A stretch of DNA of 64,000 nt from Prionace glauca (GCA_037974335.1 CM075760.1:6321432-6385431), one strand, 5' to 3'. Shown: positions 22,698 to 34,745, counted from the first letter of the stretch. Numbers and translations: made by a program. Notes: generated from the letters alone by a model not told the origin.

Positions 22698-23307
22698 TAG
22701 GGATATTGGTAGGGGGATTGAATTTAGGAGTCGCAGCGTCATGATGCAACTGTACACATCTCTGGTGCGGCCACACTTGGAGTTTTGTGTGCAGTTCTGG
22801 TCCCCACATTACAGGAAGGATGTAGAGGCTTTGGGGAGGGTGCAGAGGAGGTTTACCAGGATGTTGCCTGGTATGGAGGGGAGATCCTATGAGGAGAGAT
22901 TGAGAGATTTGGGGTTGTTTTCGCTGGAAAGAAGGCGGCTAAGAGGGGATCTCATTGAAACATATAAGATGATTAGAGGTTTAGACAGGGTAGATAGTGA
23001 TAGCCTTTTTCCTAGGATGGAGAAAGCTAGCACGAGGGGGCACGATTTTAAATTAAGGGGGGGTAGTTATAGGACAGATGTCAGGGGTAGGTTCTTTACC
23101 CAGAGGGTGGTGAGGGACTGGAATGCCCTGCCAGCTGCAGTTGTAAATGCACCTAGTTTGGGGGCGTTTAAGAGATCTGTGGATAGGTTTATGGATGAAA
23201 AGGGATTGGTTTAGGCTAGTGGGTCATTGTTTTGTAACTGGTCGGCGCAACATCGTGGGCCGAAGGGCCTGTTCTGCGCTGTAATGTTCTATGTTCTATG
23301 TTCTATA
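22698..23307 (+). mobile_element. CR1-like LINE 3' fragment
   Basis: A 5'-truncated copy starting within ORF2 (GRGIEFRSRSVMMQLYTSLV) and open through [20 protein letters not shown] to the stop at 23212, followed by the 3' UTR and (TTCTATG)n. It is nearly identical to 16660-17150 and lies 257 bp before CH1, sense to IgM. Confidence 0.9.
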
Positions 23308-23334
23308 AGTTCATAATTCTAATCAATGTTGGAG

Positions 23335-23495
23335 ATAGAAACATAGAAAATAGAAGCTGGAATTGGCCATTCGGCCCTCTGAGCCTACTCCGCCATTCAT
23401 TTTGGTCAGAGCTCATCACTATCCTGATCACACCGACTACCCATATCCCTTCATCCATTTAACACCAAGACCTATATCTAATATCTAAACCTATT
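23335..23495 (-). mobile_element. LINE 3' end, antisense
   Basis: ACATAGAAAATAGAAGCTGG..GGCCATTCGGCCCTCTGAGCC..CCGCCATTCA is the antisense 3' end of a CR1-like LINE. It lies just before CH1. Confidence 0.7.
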
Positions 23496-23564
23496 TGTAA
23501 CAATATGTTTGTTGACTTAATAAACGCAAGAGTCTAACTTGTTCAATTGGCTATTCTTTCCCAG

Positions 23565-23858
23565 CGACACCATCTGCGCCCAATCTCTACGGCCTGGTCT
23601 CCCCCTGTCAGCAACAGAACTCCGACGGCTCCATCACCTTCGGATGTTTGGCGATGGATTACTCTCCAGATGTTTCCAAACTGACCTGGAAGAAAAATGG
23701 GCAAACGGTCCCCAGTAAGACTTACCCATCAGTGAGAAACACGAAAGGAACCTACACCCTGAGCAGCCAGTTAACCATCAGCGACTCAGCGGGAGAATGC
23801 CCCAGAATTGACTGTGAGGTTCGACACATGAGCACAGTCAAGAGCATTGAAATACCAT
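23565..23858 (+). CDS. IgM constant exon CH1
   Basis: The first constant domain of the mu heavy chain pairs with the light chain. The acceptor TTCTTTCCCAG precedes CG ACA CCA, and with the J end gives VTAATPSAPNLYGLVSPC, a shark IgM signature. The fold cysteines are in TFGCLAMDY and RIDCEVRHM, and the core tryptophan in LTWKKNG. An extra cysteine is in GECPR. The LVSPC cysteine is a candidate for the link to the light chain. The exon is 294 bases (98 codons), phase 1 to phase 1, with donor GTAAGT. Confidence 0.96.
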
Positions 23859-23995
23859 GTAAGTGTTTGGAGCTTGGGTAAAACAGAAACAATGTGGTTA
23901 ACATGTAGGGCCTTGGTTATAACTCATTTAAATAGATGTGCATCATCCGGCCCTCTGGATTGGTCCAGTTAGTGTCTATTGACTGCAAATGAGTT

Positions 23996-24205
23996 AGAAC
24001 ATAGAACCAGTGCCGTACAGGCCCTTCGGCCCTCGATGTTGCGCCGAACAGTGGAACCAATCTAATGACCCTCTAACCTAAACTATTCCAATGTCATCCA
24101 TATGCCTATCCACTGACCATTTGAACGCCCTTAAAGTTGGCAAGTCCACAACTGCTGCAGACATGGCATTCCACGCCCTCTCTACCCTCTGTTGACAAAA
24201 GTTTA
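23996..24205 (-). mobile_element. LINE 3' end, antisense, in CH1-CH2 intron
   Basis: GAACATAGAACCAGTGCCGTACAGGCCCTTCGGCCCTCGATGTTGCG is the antisense 3' end of a LINE, followed by a short ORF2 tail (reading MSAAVVDLPTLRAFKWSVD on -). It accounts for half of the 409-bp intron. Confidence 0.75.
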
Positions 24206-24267
24206 ATTGATCCACATCTTCTGCAGGAAATGACTGATCTGCTTTTTTTTTCCTGATGGTCATCCAG

Positions 24268-24579
24268 GTAATGGAGGTTTCCCTCCAACTGTTATCCTCA
24301 CCGTGAGTTCCAGTGAAGAAATCTCACACAGGAAATTCGCAATCATCGTCTGTTCAATCATCGATTTCCAGGCAGGGTCAATGGAAGTGGAGTGGCTGAA
24401 GAATGGGGAACCCACGCATTCAGGAATTGTCACCTCTCCCCCCTGTGAAGTGAACGGGAACTTCTCGGCCAGCAGTCGGCTGACAGTCTCCGCTGGGGAA
24501 TGGTTCAGCAAAGCGGTCTATACCTGCCAGGTCACTCACCAAGGAGACACTCAGAGTCTGAACATCAGCGCATCTCAGG
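24268..24579 (+). CDS. IgM constant exon CH2
   Basis: The second constant domain reads (C)[17 protein letters not shown], the first fold cysteine in [10 protein letters not shown], tryptophan in VEWLKNGEP, and the second cysteine in [10 protein letters not shown]. An additional cysteine lies in SPPCEVNG, and N-linked sites are NFS and NIS. The acceptor is CATCCAG and the exon is 312 bases, phase 1 to 1, with donor GTAAGA at 24580. It has no stops. Confidence 0.95.
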
Positions 24580-24739
24580 GTAAGATACTCAAACACAGGA
24601 CAACACTTATCATTCTGATGTTAATCAGAATTAGGGATCTATTAAAGTTGGTACAAAGCATTGAACAACTTGTGAGTTATTGTCCTGTAGTTTGCTGCAT
24701 TAGGTCAATATCTCATTCAGAATTTCATCAGAAAAACAA

Positions 24740-25065
24740 TTTTTTGTTATCCCTTCCTGAGATGTGCATTTATTTCCCAAACCTGAGGGCACTGAAGTGT
24801 CACTCCCGTTGCTGTGAATCTGGAGTCACATGCATGCCAGGCCAGATAAAGACAGCAGGTTGATTTTGGTAAGGAACATTTGTGAACTAGGAGGGGTTTT
24901 ACAGCAATAGCTTCATGAGAACCATTTCAACTTTAAATTATAGATTTTTACAAAATTCAAATTTCATATTTGCAATGATGGGATTCGAATCTGTTTCCCC
25001 AGAGTCTTGCCCTAGGTTATAAGTCCATTGACAACACCATATACCACAGGCTCCCCTTAAAAGAG
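24740..25065 (+). mobile_element. Interspersed shark repeat fragment
   Basis: 'GCTGTGAATCTGGAGTCACATGCATG..CCAGGCCAGATAAAGACAGCAGG' and the end 'GATGGGATTCGAATCTG..CCAGAGTCTTGC' match the family at 1485-1760 and 41745-42020. It lies in the CH2-CH3 intron. Confidence 0.65.
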
Positions 25066-25495
25066 TGCCCCCTTTCGGTTTGAAGCAATATACTGAGTGA
25101 GGTGGCCTTGATGTCAGCTTGTTCCTGAGACAGCTGGTAAAATTTGGAGAGACAGTAAGTGTGAGACTGCTTCACAGGTCACAGCACAGGGGTAAAATAT
25201 TGGAAAGTGCATCCACCCTATTTATAAACCAACGGTCAGTACTTTTTCCCTGAGATCAGGATGGTGTGTTTGTTTGGGAATTCTCCAATTCTGATTCATG
25301 GAAATGTTACCGCTGCTCCAATATTTAATACAGGGAATGATTCCATACAGCAAGCTGGCTTCCCATTCGCCATGGAAGGTGAAAGGCGAGAGTTAGAGAT
25401 TGATATATTGAAGGCGACTTTGTCTCCTTCAGGCTGAAGACTGCTGTCCTGCTTCTGAAGGGGAACTAGGGCTCATTTTCATTTCTCATTCACAG

Positions 25496-25804
25496 ATCCT
25501 CCCCTGTGCCTTGATACCACAGTGAAGATACAGCCACCACCAATAGAACAGGTCTTACTGGAGGCGACCGTGACCTTAACCTGCATCATTTCTCATGCTC
25601 CTGATGGAGTTAACGTGTCCTGGATCCGAGACAGGAAGTATTTGAAATCAGAGATTGCCGAAAAGCCCGGAGCGGATCGTGACAGCGTGATCAGCAAATT
25701 AAGCATCTCCACACAAGCCTGGCTGAGTGCGGCTGTGTTTGAGTGCGTGGTGAGCCATCAGGATCTGCCGACTCCTCTAAGAACATCTATCCACAAGGAA
25801 ACAG
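25496..25804 (+). CDS. IgM constant exon CH3
   Basis: The third constant domain starts [16 protein letters not shown]. The fold cysteines are in [10 protein letters not shown] and FECVVSHQD, with tryptophan in VSWIRDRK. It has an N-linked site NVS and an N-terminal extra cysteine (PLCLD), a candidate for inter-chain bonding. The acceptor is CTCATTCACAG, the exon is 309 bases, phase 1 to 1, ending KET-G with donor GTGAGC. Confidence 0.95.
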
Positions 25805-25832
25805 GTGAGCTGAGAGATTGAAGCAATAAATG

Positions 25833-26425
25833 TAGGGTCAATGGCAGGGTTCTGAGCAATGTGGAGGAACAGAAAGATCCCGGGGTTCATATCCACAGAT
25901 CTCTGAAGATTGCCACTCAAGTGGATAGAGCCGTGAAGAATGCTTAAAGTGTGTTAGTGTTTATTAACAGGGGGTTAGAGTTTAAGAGCCGTGGGGTTAT
26001 ACTGCAAGTGTACAGGGCCTTGGTGAGACCACATTTGGAATATTGTGTGCAGTTCTAGTCACCTCACTATAAGAAGGATGTGGAAGCATTGGAGAGAGTG
26101 CAGAGGAGATTTACCAGGATGCTGCCTGGTTTGGAGGGTAGGTCTTATGAGGAAAGGTTGAGGGAGCTGGGGCTTTTCTCCTTAGAGCGGAGGAGGATGA
26201 GAGGCGAACTCTCCTGAACTAAACGACTGTGGGCCGATTGATATTTTTCTGGGGAGTTTGATGTGTTGATGAGTGAAAAGTGAACTGAAGGCGATGTTAT
26301 TGGGTTTAGATTGAAGAAGAAGGGAGGAGCCTGATGTGGAGCATCAAAAACCAGAAAACCAAAAAGAAAAAGTAGATTAGTTGGGCCGAATGGCCTGATT
26401 CTGTGCTGTAAACTTTCTGAATCTT
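25833..26425 (+). mobile_element. CR1-like LINE fragment, internally deleted, in CH3-CH4 intron
   Basis: The + strand carries a decayed ORF2 tail ('TACAGGGCCTTGGTGAGACCACATTTGGAATATTGTGTGCAGTTCT', 'GAGAGAGTGCAGAGGAGATTTACCAGGATG'), then a break at about 26215, then the 3' end 'TTGGGCCGAATGGCCTGATTCTGTGCTGTA' at 26376-26410. It is older than the copies in the J-CH1 intron. Confidence 0.8.
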
Positions 26426-26608
26426 TCCACTCCGCCCCCTCCTGAGTTATTTGAGAAAAGAATTGTGTTCACCTCCCCTCCAAGCTGCAAATCAAAAATG
26501 GGAAGAGTTAAAATCAGAAGCGAAGCACATTTTCCTGAGATTTAACCTGTGGTTTCATTGTCTCCAGAATTCTCCAGTTTATTGACATTTATTGTACATT
26601 TTCTGCAG

Positions 26609-27000
26609 ATCCAAATCCGCGGGAACCGGTCGTCTCTGTCCTCCTGCCCTCGGCAGAAGACGTCTCCGCTCAGAGTTTCGTCTCCCTCAGCTGCTTAGTG
26701 AGAGGTTTCTCCCCCCGAGAGATCTTCGTCAAGTGGACCGTCAACGACAAGCCGGTGAATCCCGGGAACTACAGGAACACCGAGGTGGTGGCGGAGAACG
26801 GCGATAGCTCCTTCTTCATGTACAGCCTGTTATCCATTGCAGCAGAGGAATGGTCCAGCGGCGCTTCTTACTCCTGTGTGGTGGGACATGAAGCCATCCC
26901 CTTGAAGATCATCAACAGAACAGTTGACAAATCCAGCGGTAAACCCAGTTTTGTGAACATTTCCCTTGCACTGATGGACACGGTTAATTCATGTCAATGA
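26609..27000 (+). CDS. IgM constant exon CH4 with secretory tail
   Basis: The fourth constant domain reads [20 protein letters not shown], cysteines in [10 protein letters not shown] and YSCVVGHEA, and tryptophan in VKWTVNDK. Reading on, the secretory tail follows: [20 protein letters not shown] and stop TGA (26998-27000). It has the N-linked NIS site and the penultimate-type cysteine used for polymer formation. For the membrane form, a donor (GCG-GTAAAC) at 26939 removes the tail; that exon form is 26609-26938 (330 bases, phase 1). The choice is set by poly(A) use versus splicing. Confidence 0.96.
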
Positions 27001-27027
27001 GAGTCACTCACTTCCATTAAAAACTAC

Positions 27028-27042
27028 AATAAAAAGAATAAA
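27028..27042 (+). terminator. Secretory-form poly(A) signals
   Basis: Two AATAAA hexamers at 27028-27033 and 27037-27042 lie 28-37 bases after the secretory stop. Confidence 0.85.
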
Positions 27043-28064
27043 AACATTTTCCTCTAACGATCAATGAAATACCCAATTGTTTAATTGGTTGTTTTTCAGT
27101 TTTACTTCCATATCTTTGATTTTGAGTCAGATATTTTCATGTCTCGGACCCAACATTGTTGAACCAGTGCTCCCAGCGGAGATAGTCAGGGATAGAGTAG
27201 AGCACATTCATTACAGGATTCTGCAAAATATCTTCACCGACTTTCCTCCCGCTGAGGGGAAAACACTCCGACATTTTTAACATGTCTGACACACAAACAC
27301 AACATTTAGATCTCTGTGTCCCTGTTTCTCTCATTGACCACCTCTTTAAGCTACTGCACCGCACCCACTGGGAACTGAAGTGAGGGTCACACACAAAAAA
27401 CATGGAGAAATATTCCCCCCATCGGATTGAGGGAGAGTGAAATTGTTAACATCCTGGATTCCCACTAACCCAGCAAAGAGAGGGGAGGAGCAGTAGTTAA
27501 TCCATGTCCCAAAACTTCCTCAATGAAAAGAGGAGGAATGTCATTATTTAATCCACTCACCTCTACCTCCTCAGTGGTTAGAACCATCAGGGACATTGTA
27601 TCACCGGGTAGGGAGAGGGAAACTCTGAGCTCACTCTCCTCCCTCTCCCGTGTTTGGAAGGGACCAATTCTCTACTATAAGGACCCAGTTGCCAACAGTA
27701 CAAATTAGTTTCCGGTTTACTTGCTACAGATTTTGAAGTATCATTAACTTAATCATTGAAATATATCTGTATGAATGCAACATAATTTTAAAATTCTCAA
27801 CACTCTTGTTCCTGTTAATCATCTGCTGGCATTGATTTCCCAGAATACAAATTTAAACAAGTCATAGATTCCTCCCCGGGTTTTAACTGTTCTGTCCCTG
27901 AGCTCTCTGAGATACATCAATCAATTATTTCATTCTCTCTCCTGATATCACTGTGCCCCTCACATAAAATACATTTCTCCAGCAAAACATTGAAAATATG
28001 TTCCATTATTCGGGTTGTCTGGATCATATTCACTTCACTATAGTCGGTGAAACTTGGAGCAACA

Positions 28065-29905
28065 GTTAAAAAAATACACACACTGATAAAACTGCCCAAA
28101 ACTGTCACAATTATACATACATACATAGGCGTACACACCCACACTCACACACTCAGACAAACACTCATACACTCACTCTCACATACTCACACACTCACAC
28201 ACTCACTCTCACACACTCACACACTGCACAAACACACACTATACATTCACACACAATCACACACAAACTCACTCTCACACAGACACACTCACACACACAT
28301 ACACACACACACACTCACACATACAGACACACTACACACTCACACACTCATTCACACACACACAAACACACACGCATACACATACTCATTCTCACACACA
28401 CTCACACACACACACTGACACACTACACACTCTCACATACACACACTCACACATACAGACACACTACACACTCACACACTCATTCACACACTCATACACA
28501 CACACACACACACACACTCGCATACACACACACAGACACATGGACACAATTGCACAAATACACATACTCATACATATGCACACGAATACAGAATGTTAAT
28601 ATACACACACAAACGCATACACATGCTCCCACACACAGAAATATAGACAGGTACATTCAAATACAGACACAGAATCTCACAATATACAATACACTCAAAT
28701 ACATACACAACAAAAACACATACATTCAGAAATACAAATGCACATTCATGGATCAGAAGAACACACAATATACGCACAAACGAACTCAAACAAGCACGAT
28801 CCCACAAATACACTAATGGACCACACACATACAAACAAATATACATGCATACACAAATACTCTCTCTCCCTTTCTCTTTCGCTCTCTCTGTCCCACACGC
28901 ACCATCCACACACACACAAACACACACACACACATGCATGCACAAGGGGGCAGACACCCGCACACACAGACACGGACTTGTACAAGAAGGCACAAAACAA
29001 AACATGCACACAAATTATCAAATATGTACAAACGCCCGCAGAAACACATGCAAACACTCAAGTACACACTTACCTAAACATACGTGACTAGGTACACAGA
29101 CACAAACACAAACACATACATGTGTACACACAATACGAACAGATAACATGCATGCAGGTCCAAAACATACACAAACAGATACACACACTTAAACAAATGC
29201 ATGTTCTCACACGTTCACGCTGAAATGAATACAGATATAGAGACCCACAATGTTATACACATTATCACTTATACAGGGAAATACATGTAACAATATTAAC
29301 ACACTGTATATAGATAAACAGAGAGCAAAGCTTTTCACACAAACACGTGGATGCAAACATTTACATGCTCATACAGAACAGAACACCACGGAACACAATA
29401 CTACACATGGAAACACAGGTATGTGCTGACACATTGTTAAAATAACTATCAACACGGATTTACATGCACTAACATGTTAACAGATACACACACAAACACA
29501 CGGAGGAACAGACACACACAGAAAGGGAAGGAAACATTACTCGAGTGACAGAAATTCACACAGTGAAATAGGCAGAAACACGAGCACACGTTAAGAGTGG
29601 CATTAATAAATATACAGAGACTTCCCACAATAATAGTCATATATCCACCATGTCTGAAGAATAAATTATACAAATTATACAAATTATCCACAATGTCTGA
29701 AGAATATATTATGCACACAGACACACAACTACACAAATCAACAAACACAGACAAATTAATCCCTCATACACACAGATTAACTCAGGACCAAAGATTAATG
29801 CAGCTCAAGAAGTGTTCACACACACACACACACACACACACAGTCTCACACATACACACACGCACACAGACACACATACACAATCTTAAATATAAACGGC
29901 AGGTA
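28065..29905. repeat. CA-rich microsatellite tract in the CH4-TM1 intron
   Basis: Long (CA)n, ACACTCACAC and ACATACACA repeats, densest at 28110-28540 and 28880-28940, fading into CA-biased sequence to about 29900. Apparent open frames are repeat artefacts. The flanking 27050-28060 and 29910-30440 show no further exon. Confidence 0.9.
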
Positions 29906-30447
29906 AATGATGAAAGTAAAATTTAAGTGTGAATTTGAATGGACATACACACCGACAACTATCCCAATTCTCAAAACACCGCCAAACACGTTGAGAAACT
30001 GAAGTAAGCTCATGATTTACTAAACATTTCCACTGTAAATAAGCAAAGATTGGAAATTACATCCCAGATCTTAAACAGCAGCATTCATAGTTTACAGATC
30101 AGTCACCATCTGTGGAAACAATCATTGACAGGGGAATGTTCCTCTCTATCAGTCAAAACATTCTTCAATAAGCGTTCGTGGCAAATAGTTCAAAATGAAC
30201 TGATTCTCAAGAAAACACCTTCAGTGCTTTCTGACATGGACTCTCCAAGGAATACCAACAAGGATCAGGTGTGAAAATAGTTATGGAGATCTGTTACTGA
30301 GTGTCCTGAATTTAACAGGAGATATATATTGAAAATTAAACATGAGAATGAATGAACAGTTTATGAAGGAGAACAGGGAAAAGAAAACAATGAGATTCCC
30401 TGGATAAATAAAGTAATCTAATTTCATTTGCTGGTCTCCGCCCCCAG

Positions 30448-30575
30448 ACCCCACCGACCGCATCTGGATTGAAGACAGTGAGGATGATAACAGCAACATC
30501 TGGACAACCGCTTCCACATTCATCGTCCTGTTCTTCCTGAGCATTTTCTACAGCACTGCCGTCACTCTGGTGAAG
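30448..30575 (+). CDS. IgM membrane exon TM1
   Basis: Acceptor CTCCGCCCCCAG. The exon, joined to the CH4 internal donor (AGC G + AC), reads [19 protein letters not shown], an acidic extracellular linker, then a membrane span [20 protein letters not shown] and TLVK, with donor GTGAGA at 30576. The polar Ser/Thr/Tyr residues in the span are of the type that contacts the signalling subunits of the B-cell receptor. 128 bases, phase 1 to 0. Confidence 0.95.
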
Positions 30576-30709
30576 GTGAGATGATTCAATTCACTCACAT
30601 TTCAAACTGGCAGAATGGATTTGAAAAATCTCTCAATGTTTCACTGATTAAAAACATTAATGTCTCGCATCAGAAACATCTGATTCAATATTGTCTCTTT
30701 ATTTTACAG

Positions 30710-30718
30710 ATCAAATGA
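30710..30718 (+). CDS. IgM membrane exon TM2 (coding end)
   Basis: After acceptor TTTATTTTACAG the exon begins ATC AAA TGA, finishing the membrane form as ...TLVK-IK-stop, the usual minimal cytoplasmic tail of IgM. The intron before it is 134 bases. The rest of the exon is 3' UTR, to about 31195. Confidence 0.93.
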   Translation: MK

Positions 30719-31159
30719 TGGGTTGAATTTTGGACGCTGAAGATTTCCCTCAGCTGATTATAAAGATCTGTGAATGGCTCCAATACAATATCTGCTCTCG
30801 GTGAATCTATCAGTAAATTTCTCTCAGTTTATCATTCTGGATCTGTAACTGAGGCAACATTAGACATTATTTGAGTTTTCAGTGTGAAAAGTACGAGTTT
30901 TTTTTTGTTATAATGTTATTGTGGTTAATAGTTTCCCCCCTAGTTTAAAATTAATGTATAAATAATTTCTCATTCCTTATTCACCTTTGTTAATTCCTCT
31001 TTCTATTAATGATCTGTATTCTCTTTCTGTAACAGATGTACAAATATTGACTGATTCTCTGTACATGTCTCCTGTTCTGAATGTGAACCTCGATCGCTAT
31101 GTTCACTTTCGTAACTCTAAAAAGAACAATTTCGCTGTAAAATATTCTCTGAATTTTTA

Positions 31160-31176
31160 AATAAATTTTGAATAAA
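31160..31176 (+). terminator. Membrane-form poly(A) signals
   Basis: AATAAA at 31160-31165 and again at 31171-31176, about 440 bases after the TM2 stop. Confidence 0.8.
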
Positions 31177-31199
31177 AATTTAACCATCCCTGGCTCAAT

Positions 31200-32080
31200 T
31201 CCGTTCTCTTAAACCCATCAACTCCGCTCCATTTCCCTATGACACGATTCCCCCCCACCCCTTTCCCAGATAGACATGTCCCCCCCAGTCATGGGTGGGA
31301 TGTGGTTGAACTCAGGACCCTTTAGAGACAGAGTCACTGCGCCACCCAGTGACCCACCCGTGTAAAGACACCTTCATCTCTGCCTTTTTCTGATCAAATC
31401 CAGAGACAGAATGAGTGAAGAATGAGGAGAACCTCAGTGAATTCAATTTAATTAGCATGAATGCATCTATCAATGCAAGTCATAAATTCACAAGCCTCGA
31501 ACAATATTTCCCTTTGAATTTCACTTTCAAAAATATGGATATCGTTGTTTTAATTTATCCTAACAAATCTCCTCAGACCTGTTTCGCTATCGTTAAATTT
31601 ACACAATGTCACTATCTGCCAGTGATTCACAACTACAGAGGGCAACATGTTTGCGAGTCTGGGTAACTCAATGCCCACGCTTGGGCACTGGTTGTTGAAG
31701 TTTGAATATTGAACAAGATTGTCAGCAATTTAAGCTGGGAACAGGAGTTTGGCTGTTCCGTTAGCCGTTGTTATTAGCAGATACTTTACGTGAAATTTGA
31801 CATTTAATTTGGCAATCTCGCATTTAACAAGTGAGATTGCACCTGGAGATTAAAATTGTCATAATATCACATTGCAATGTGTATGTTTGTGTCGTATTAG
31901 TAGCTGCTAACTGCTACTAACCCAAATATCAGCTACTAATCCCATTTAGAATAGGAGTTGGTATAATTTTCTACACTCCGTAATTACAATCTTACACACT
32001 GGAACATGCTGAAGATTTTTTTTTAAAGTTTTCCAAGATGATTGCCCGAATTTCACTCTGATTCTATGAATATTGAAAAT
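31200..32080. other. Spacer downstream of the IgM gene
   Basis: A short antisense SINE remnant (GTGGTTGAACTCAGGACCC.., about 31290-31345) is present. Nothing else was recognised. Confidence 0.5.
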
Positions 32081-32084
32081 ATAA

Positions 32085-32540
32085 ACTATCAAGCACCTGG
32101 TATGGAAAGCATTAGCTCTGAGGAGTAGTTAAAGAGACTTGGTTTTTTTCTCACTGGAACGTCAAAGGCTGTGGAGTGACCTGATAGAAGTCTACAAGAT
32201 GATGAAAGGCATGGACAGAGTGGATAGTCAGAAGCTTTTTCCCGGAGTGGAAGAGTCAACAAGTAGGGGACATAGGTTTCAGCTGTGAGGGGCAAGGTTG
32301 AGAGGAGATGTTCAAAGGCACTTTTGCTTTACACAGAGCGTGGTGGTGGTTGCCTGGAACTCGCTGACGGGGGAGGTAGTGAAGGCAGATACAATAATGG
32401 CGCAAATACATATTCACAAATGCATAAATGGGACACGAATGGAAGGATATGGCCCTCGAACTGTAGGACGTTTCAATTAATTCAGGCAGAATGGTCGTTG
32501 TAGGCATGGAGGGCCAAAGGGCCTGTTCCTGTTCTTGTTC
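32085..32540 (+). mobile_element. Old LINE 3' fragment
   Basis: The + strand holds a decayed ORF2 end ('GATAGAAGTCTACAAGATGATGAAAGGCATGGACAGAGTGGATAG') and a 3' end 'GGAGGGCCAAAGGGCCTGTTCCTG'. It differs clearly from the neighbouring CR1-like subfamily. Confidence 0.75.
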
Positions 32541-33667
32541 ACCATGGAAGGCTTCTGCAGAAAATGCAGATGTATGGGATTGGGAGTGATCTAGGTAATT
32601 GGATCAGGAATTGGCTAGTGGATAGGAGACAGAGGGTGGTGGTTGATGGTAAATATTCATCATGGAGTTCGGTTACAAGTGGTGTGCCTCAGGGATCTGT
32701 TTTGGGGCCATTGCTGTTTGTAATTTTTATTAATGATCTGGATGAGGGTATAGTTGGGTGGATTAGTAAATTTGCTGATGACACCAAAGTCGGAGGTGTG
32801 GTAGATAGTGATAAAGGGTGTCATAGTTTGCAGGAGGACTTAGACAGGTTGCAGAGCTGGGCCGAGAGGTGGCGGTTGGAGTTTAATGCGGAAAAGTGTG
32901 AGGTAATTCACTTTGGTAGGAGCAACAGATGTGTCGAGTATAGGGCTAACGGGAGGACTTTGAATAGTGTGGATGAGCAGAGGGATCTAGGTGTATGTGT
33001 ACATAGATCCCTGAAAGTGGGGAATCAAGTAGATAAGGTTGCTAAGAAGGCATACGGTGTCTTGGCGTTTATTGGTAGGGGGATTGAATTTAGGAGTCAC
33101 AGCGTCATGTTGCAACTGTACACAACTCTGATGCGGCCGCACTTGGAGTACTGTGTGCAATTCTGGTCCCCACATTACAGGAAGGATGTGGAGGCTTTGG
33201 AGAGAGTGCAGAGGAGGTTTACCAGGATGTTGCCTGGTATGGAGGGGAGGTCCTATGAGGAGAGGCTGAGGGATTTGGGGTTGTTTTCGCTGGAAAGAAG
33301 GAGGCTAAGAGGGGATCTTATTGAAACATATAAATGATTAGAGGTTTAGATAGGGTGGATAGTAATAGCCTTTTTCCTCTGATGGAGAAATTTAACACGA
33401 GGGGGCATGGCTTTAAAGTAAGGGGTGGTAGTTATAGGACGGATGTCAGGGGTAGGTTCTTTACCCAGAGGGTGGTGAGGGATTGGAATGCTCTGCCTGC
33501 TGCAGTTGTAAATGCGCCTCGTTTAGGGGCGTTTAAGAGATCCGTGGATAGGTTTATGGACAAAAAAGGATTAGTTTAGGTTAGTGGGTCATTGTTTTTG
33601 TAACTGGTCGGCGCAACAACGTGGGCCGAAGGGCCTGTTCTGCGCTGTAATGTTCTATGTTCTATGT
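32541..33667 (+). mobile_element. CR1-like LINE 3' half
   Basis: It starts at the position equal to 53929 of the long copy and runs through RT motifs (VTSGVPQGSVLGPLLFVIFI, KFADDT) to the (TTCTATG)n tail. One base is missing near 33333 (ATATAAATGATT instead of ATATAAGATGATT), so the frame breaks between 32564-33337 and 33334-33579. It is otherwise open. Confidence 0.92.
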
Positions 33668-34135
33668 TCCTGTGAGGAGAGGCTGAATAAACTAGGCTTG
33701 TACTCGTTAGAGGTTAGAAGAATCAGGGGAGATCTCATTGAGACGTATAAGATGATGAATGGAATGGATAGGATAGAGGTGGAGAGACTCTTCCCGCTCA
33801 GAATGGATAGTAGGACAACGGGGCACAGCCTCAAGATAAAGCGGGGGGGGGGGGGCGGTTTAGAACGGAGTTGAGGAGGAACTTCTTCACTCAAAGGGTG
33901 GTGAACCTCTGGAATTCCCTGCCCGTTGAAGTGGTGGAGGCTGCCTCGCTAAATATTTTTAAGACGCGGGTTGATGGGTTTTTGATAAGAGAAGGGATTA
34001 AGGGTTATGGGGAGAGGGCGGGAAGGTGGAACTGAGCCACGACAGATCAGCCATGATGTTGTTGAATGGCGGGGCAGGCTCGAAGGCTAGATGGCCTACT
34101 CCTGCTCCTTTTTCTTATGTTATGTTCTTATGTTC
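33668..34135 (+). mobile_element. LINE 3' fragment, second subfamily
   Basis: The ORF2 tail 'TGTGAGGAGAGGCTGAATAAACTAGGCTTGTACTCGTTAGAGG' through 'GTGGTGAACCTCTGGAATTCCCTGCC', ending GATGGCCTACTCCTGCTCC and (TTCTTATG)n. It has a poly-G expansion at 33842-33856 and sits directly behind the previous LINE. The inverse copy at 45350-46025 is the same subfamily. Confidence 0.88.
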
Positions 34136-34745
34136 TTAATTTACTCTTTTCCTTTGTGCTTATTGCAGCATCGGCTTTATGTTTTGAAACCTTCATCATC
34201 TTTATTCACATTGTGTCCATGCTGGACCAGAACAGAAGAGCTGCACAAATCATTCCCATTTTGCAGCACATGGTCTTCAATTCTACATGTTAAGGTGATA
34301 CAGTTCGAAGGGCTTGAAGGGCCCTATAGCTTTGCATCCACACTAATAATCATATCCTGTTAAAGTGTTAAAAGATGCACTTTGGCAGAAAAATCAGGTA
34401 CAGTTCTAACTGTGAGAGAACAATCAAGGGCACAAACCTCTGGGCTCATAGTTCTCAGGCAGAAACGTCGCCATATTAATCCTTATGGATTGTAAAGCGA
34501 TTTGGAGAGAAAAAAATGATCAAAAGATGACATGGAGTGGTGACATTGTTCATGACTTGAACACATAATCTGTTTATATATCGAAGCCTCAGTAAACTGA
34601 GAGTATTCCGTAACAGCAGGAATTAATGACAAGGGGAACATAATTTATCGCCCATGCTTCGTCTTAAAAACCCATGGTAAATTTTGCACTGAGTGGTGTC
34701 AGCACCGTATTGGAACGTGTCAGACGTATATCAGAAAAATCACAT
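34136..34745. other. Spacer, nothing firm
   Basis: Apart from a weak LINE-like scrap near 34375-34470 (AAGATGCACTTTGGCAGA), no feature was recognised. Confidence 0.45.

Noticed and set aside
28550-29091. Open frames of up to 147 residues in the CH4-TM1 intron
   Set aside because: They are artefacts of CA-rich repeats; no splice sites or conserved domain fit the IgM transcript.
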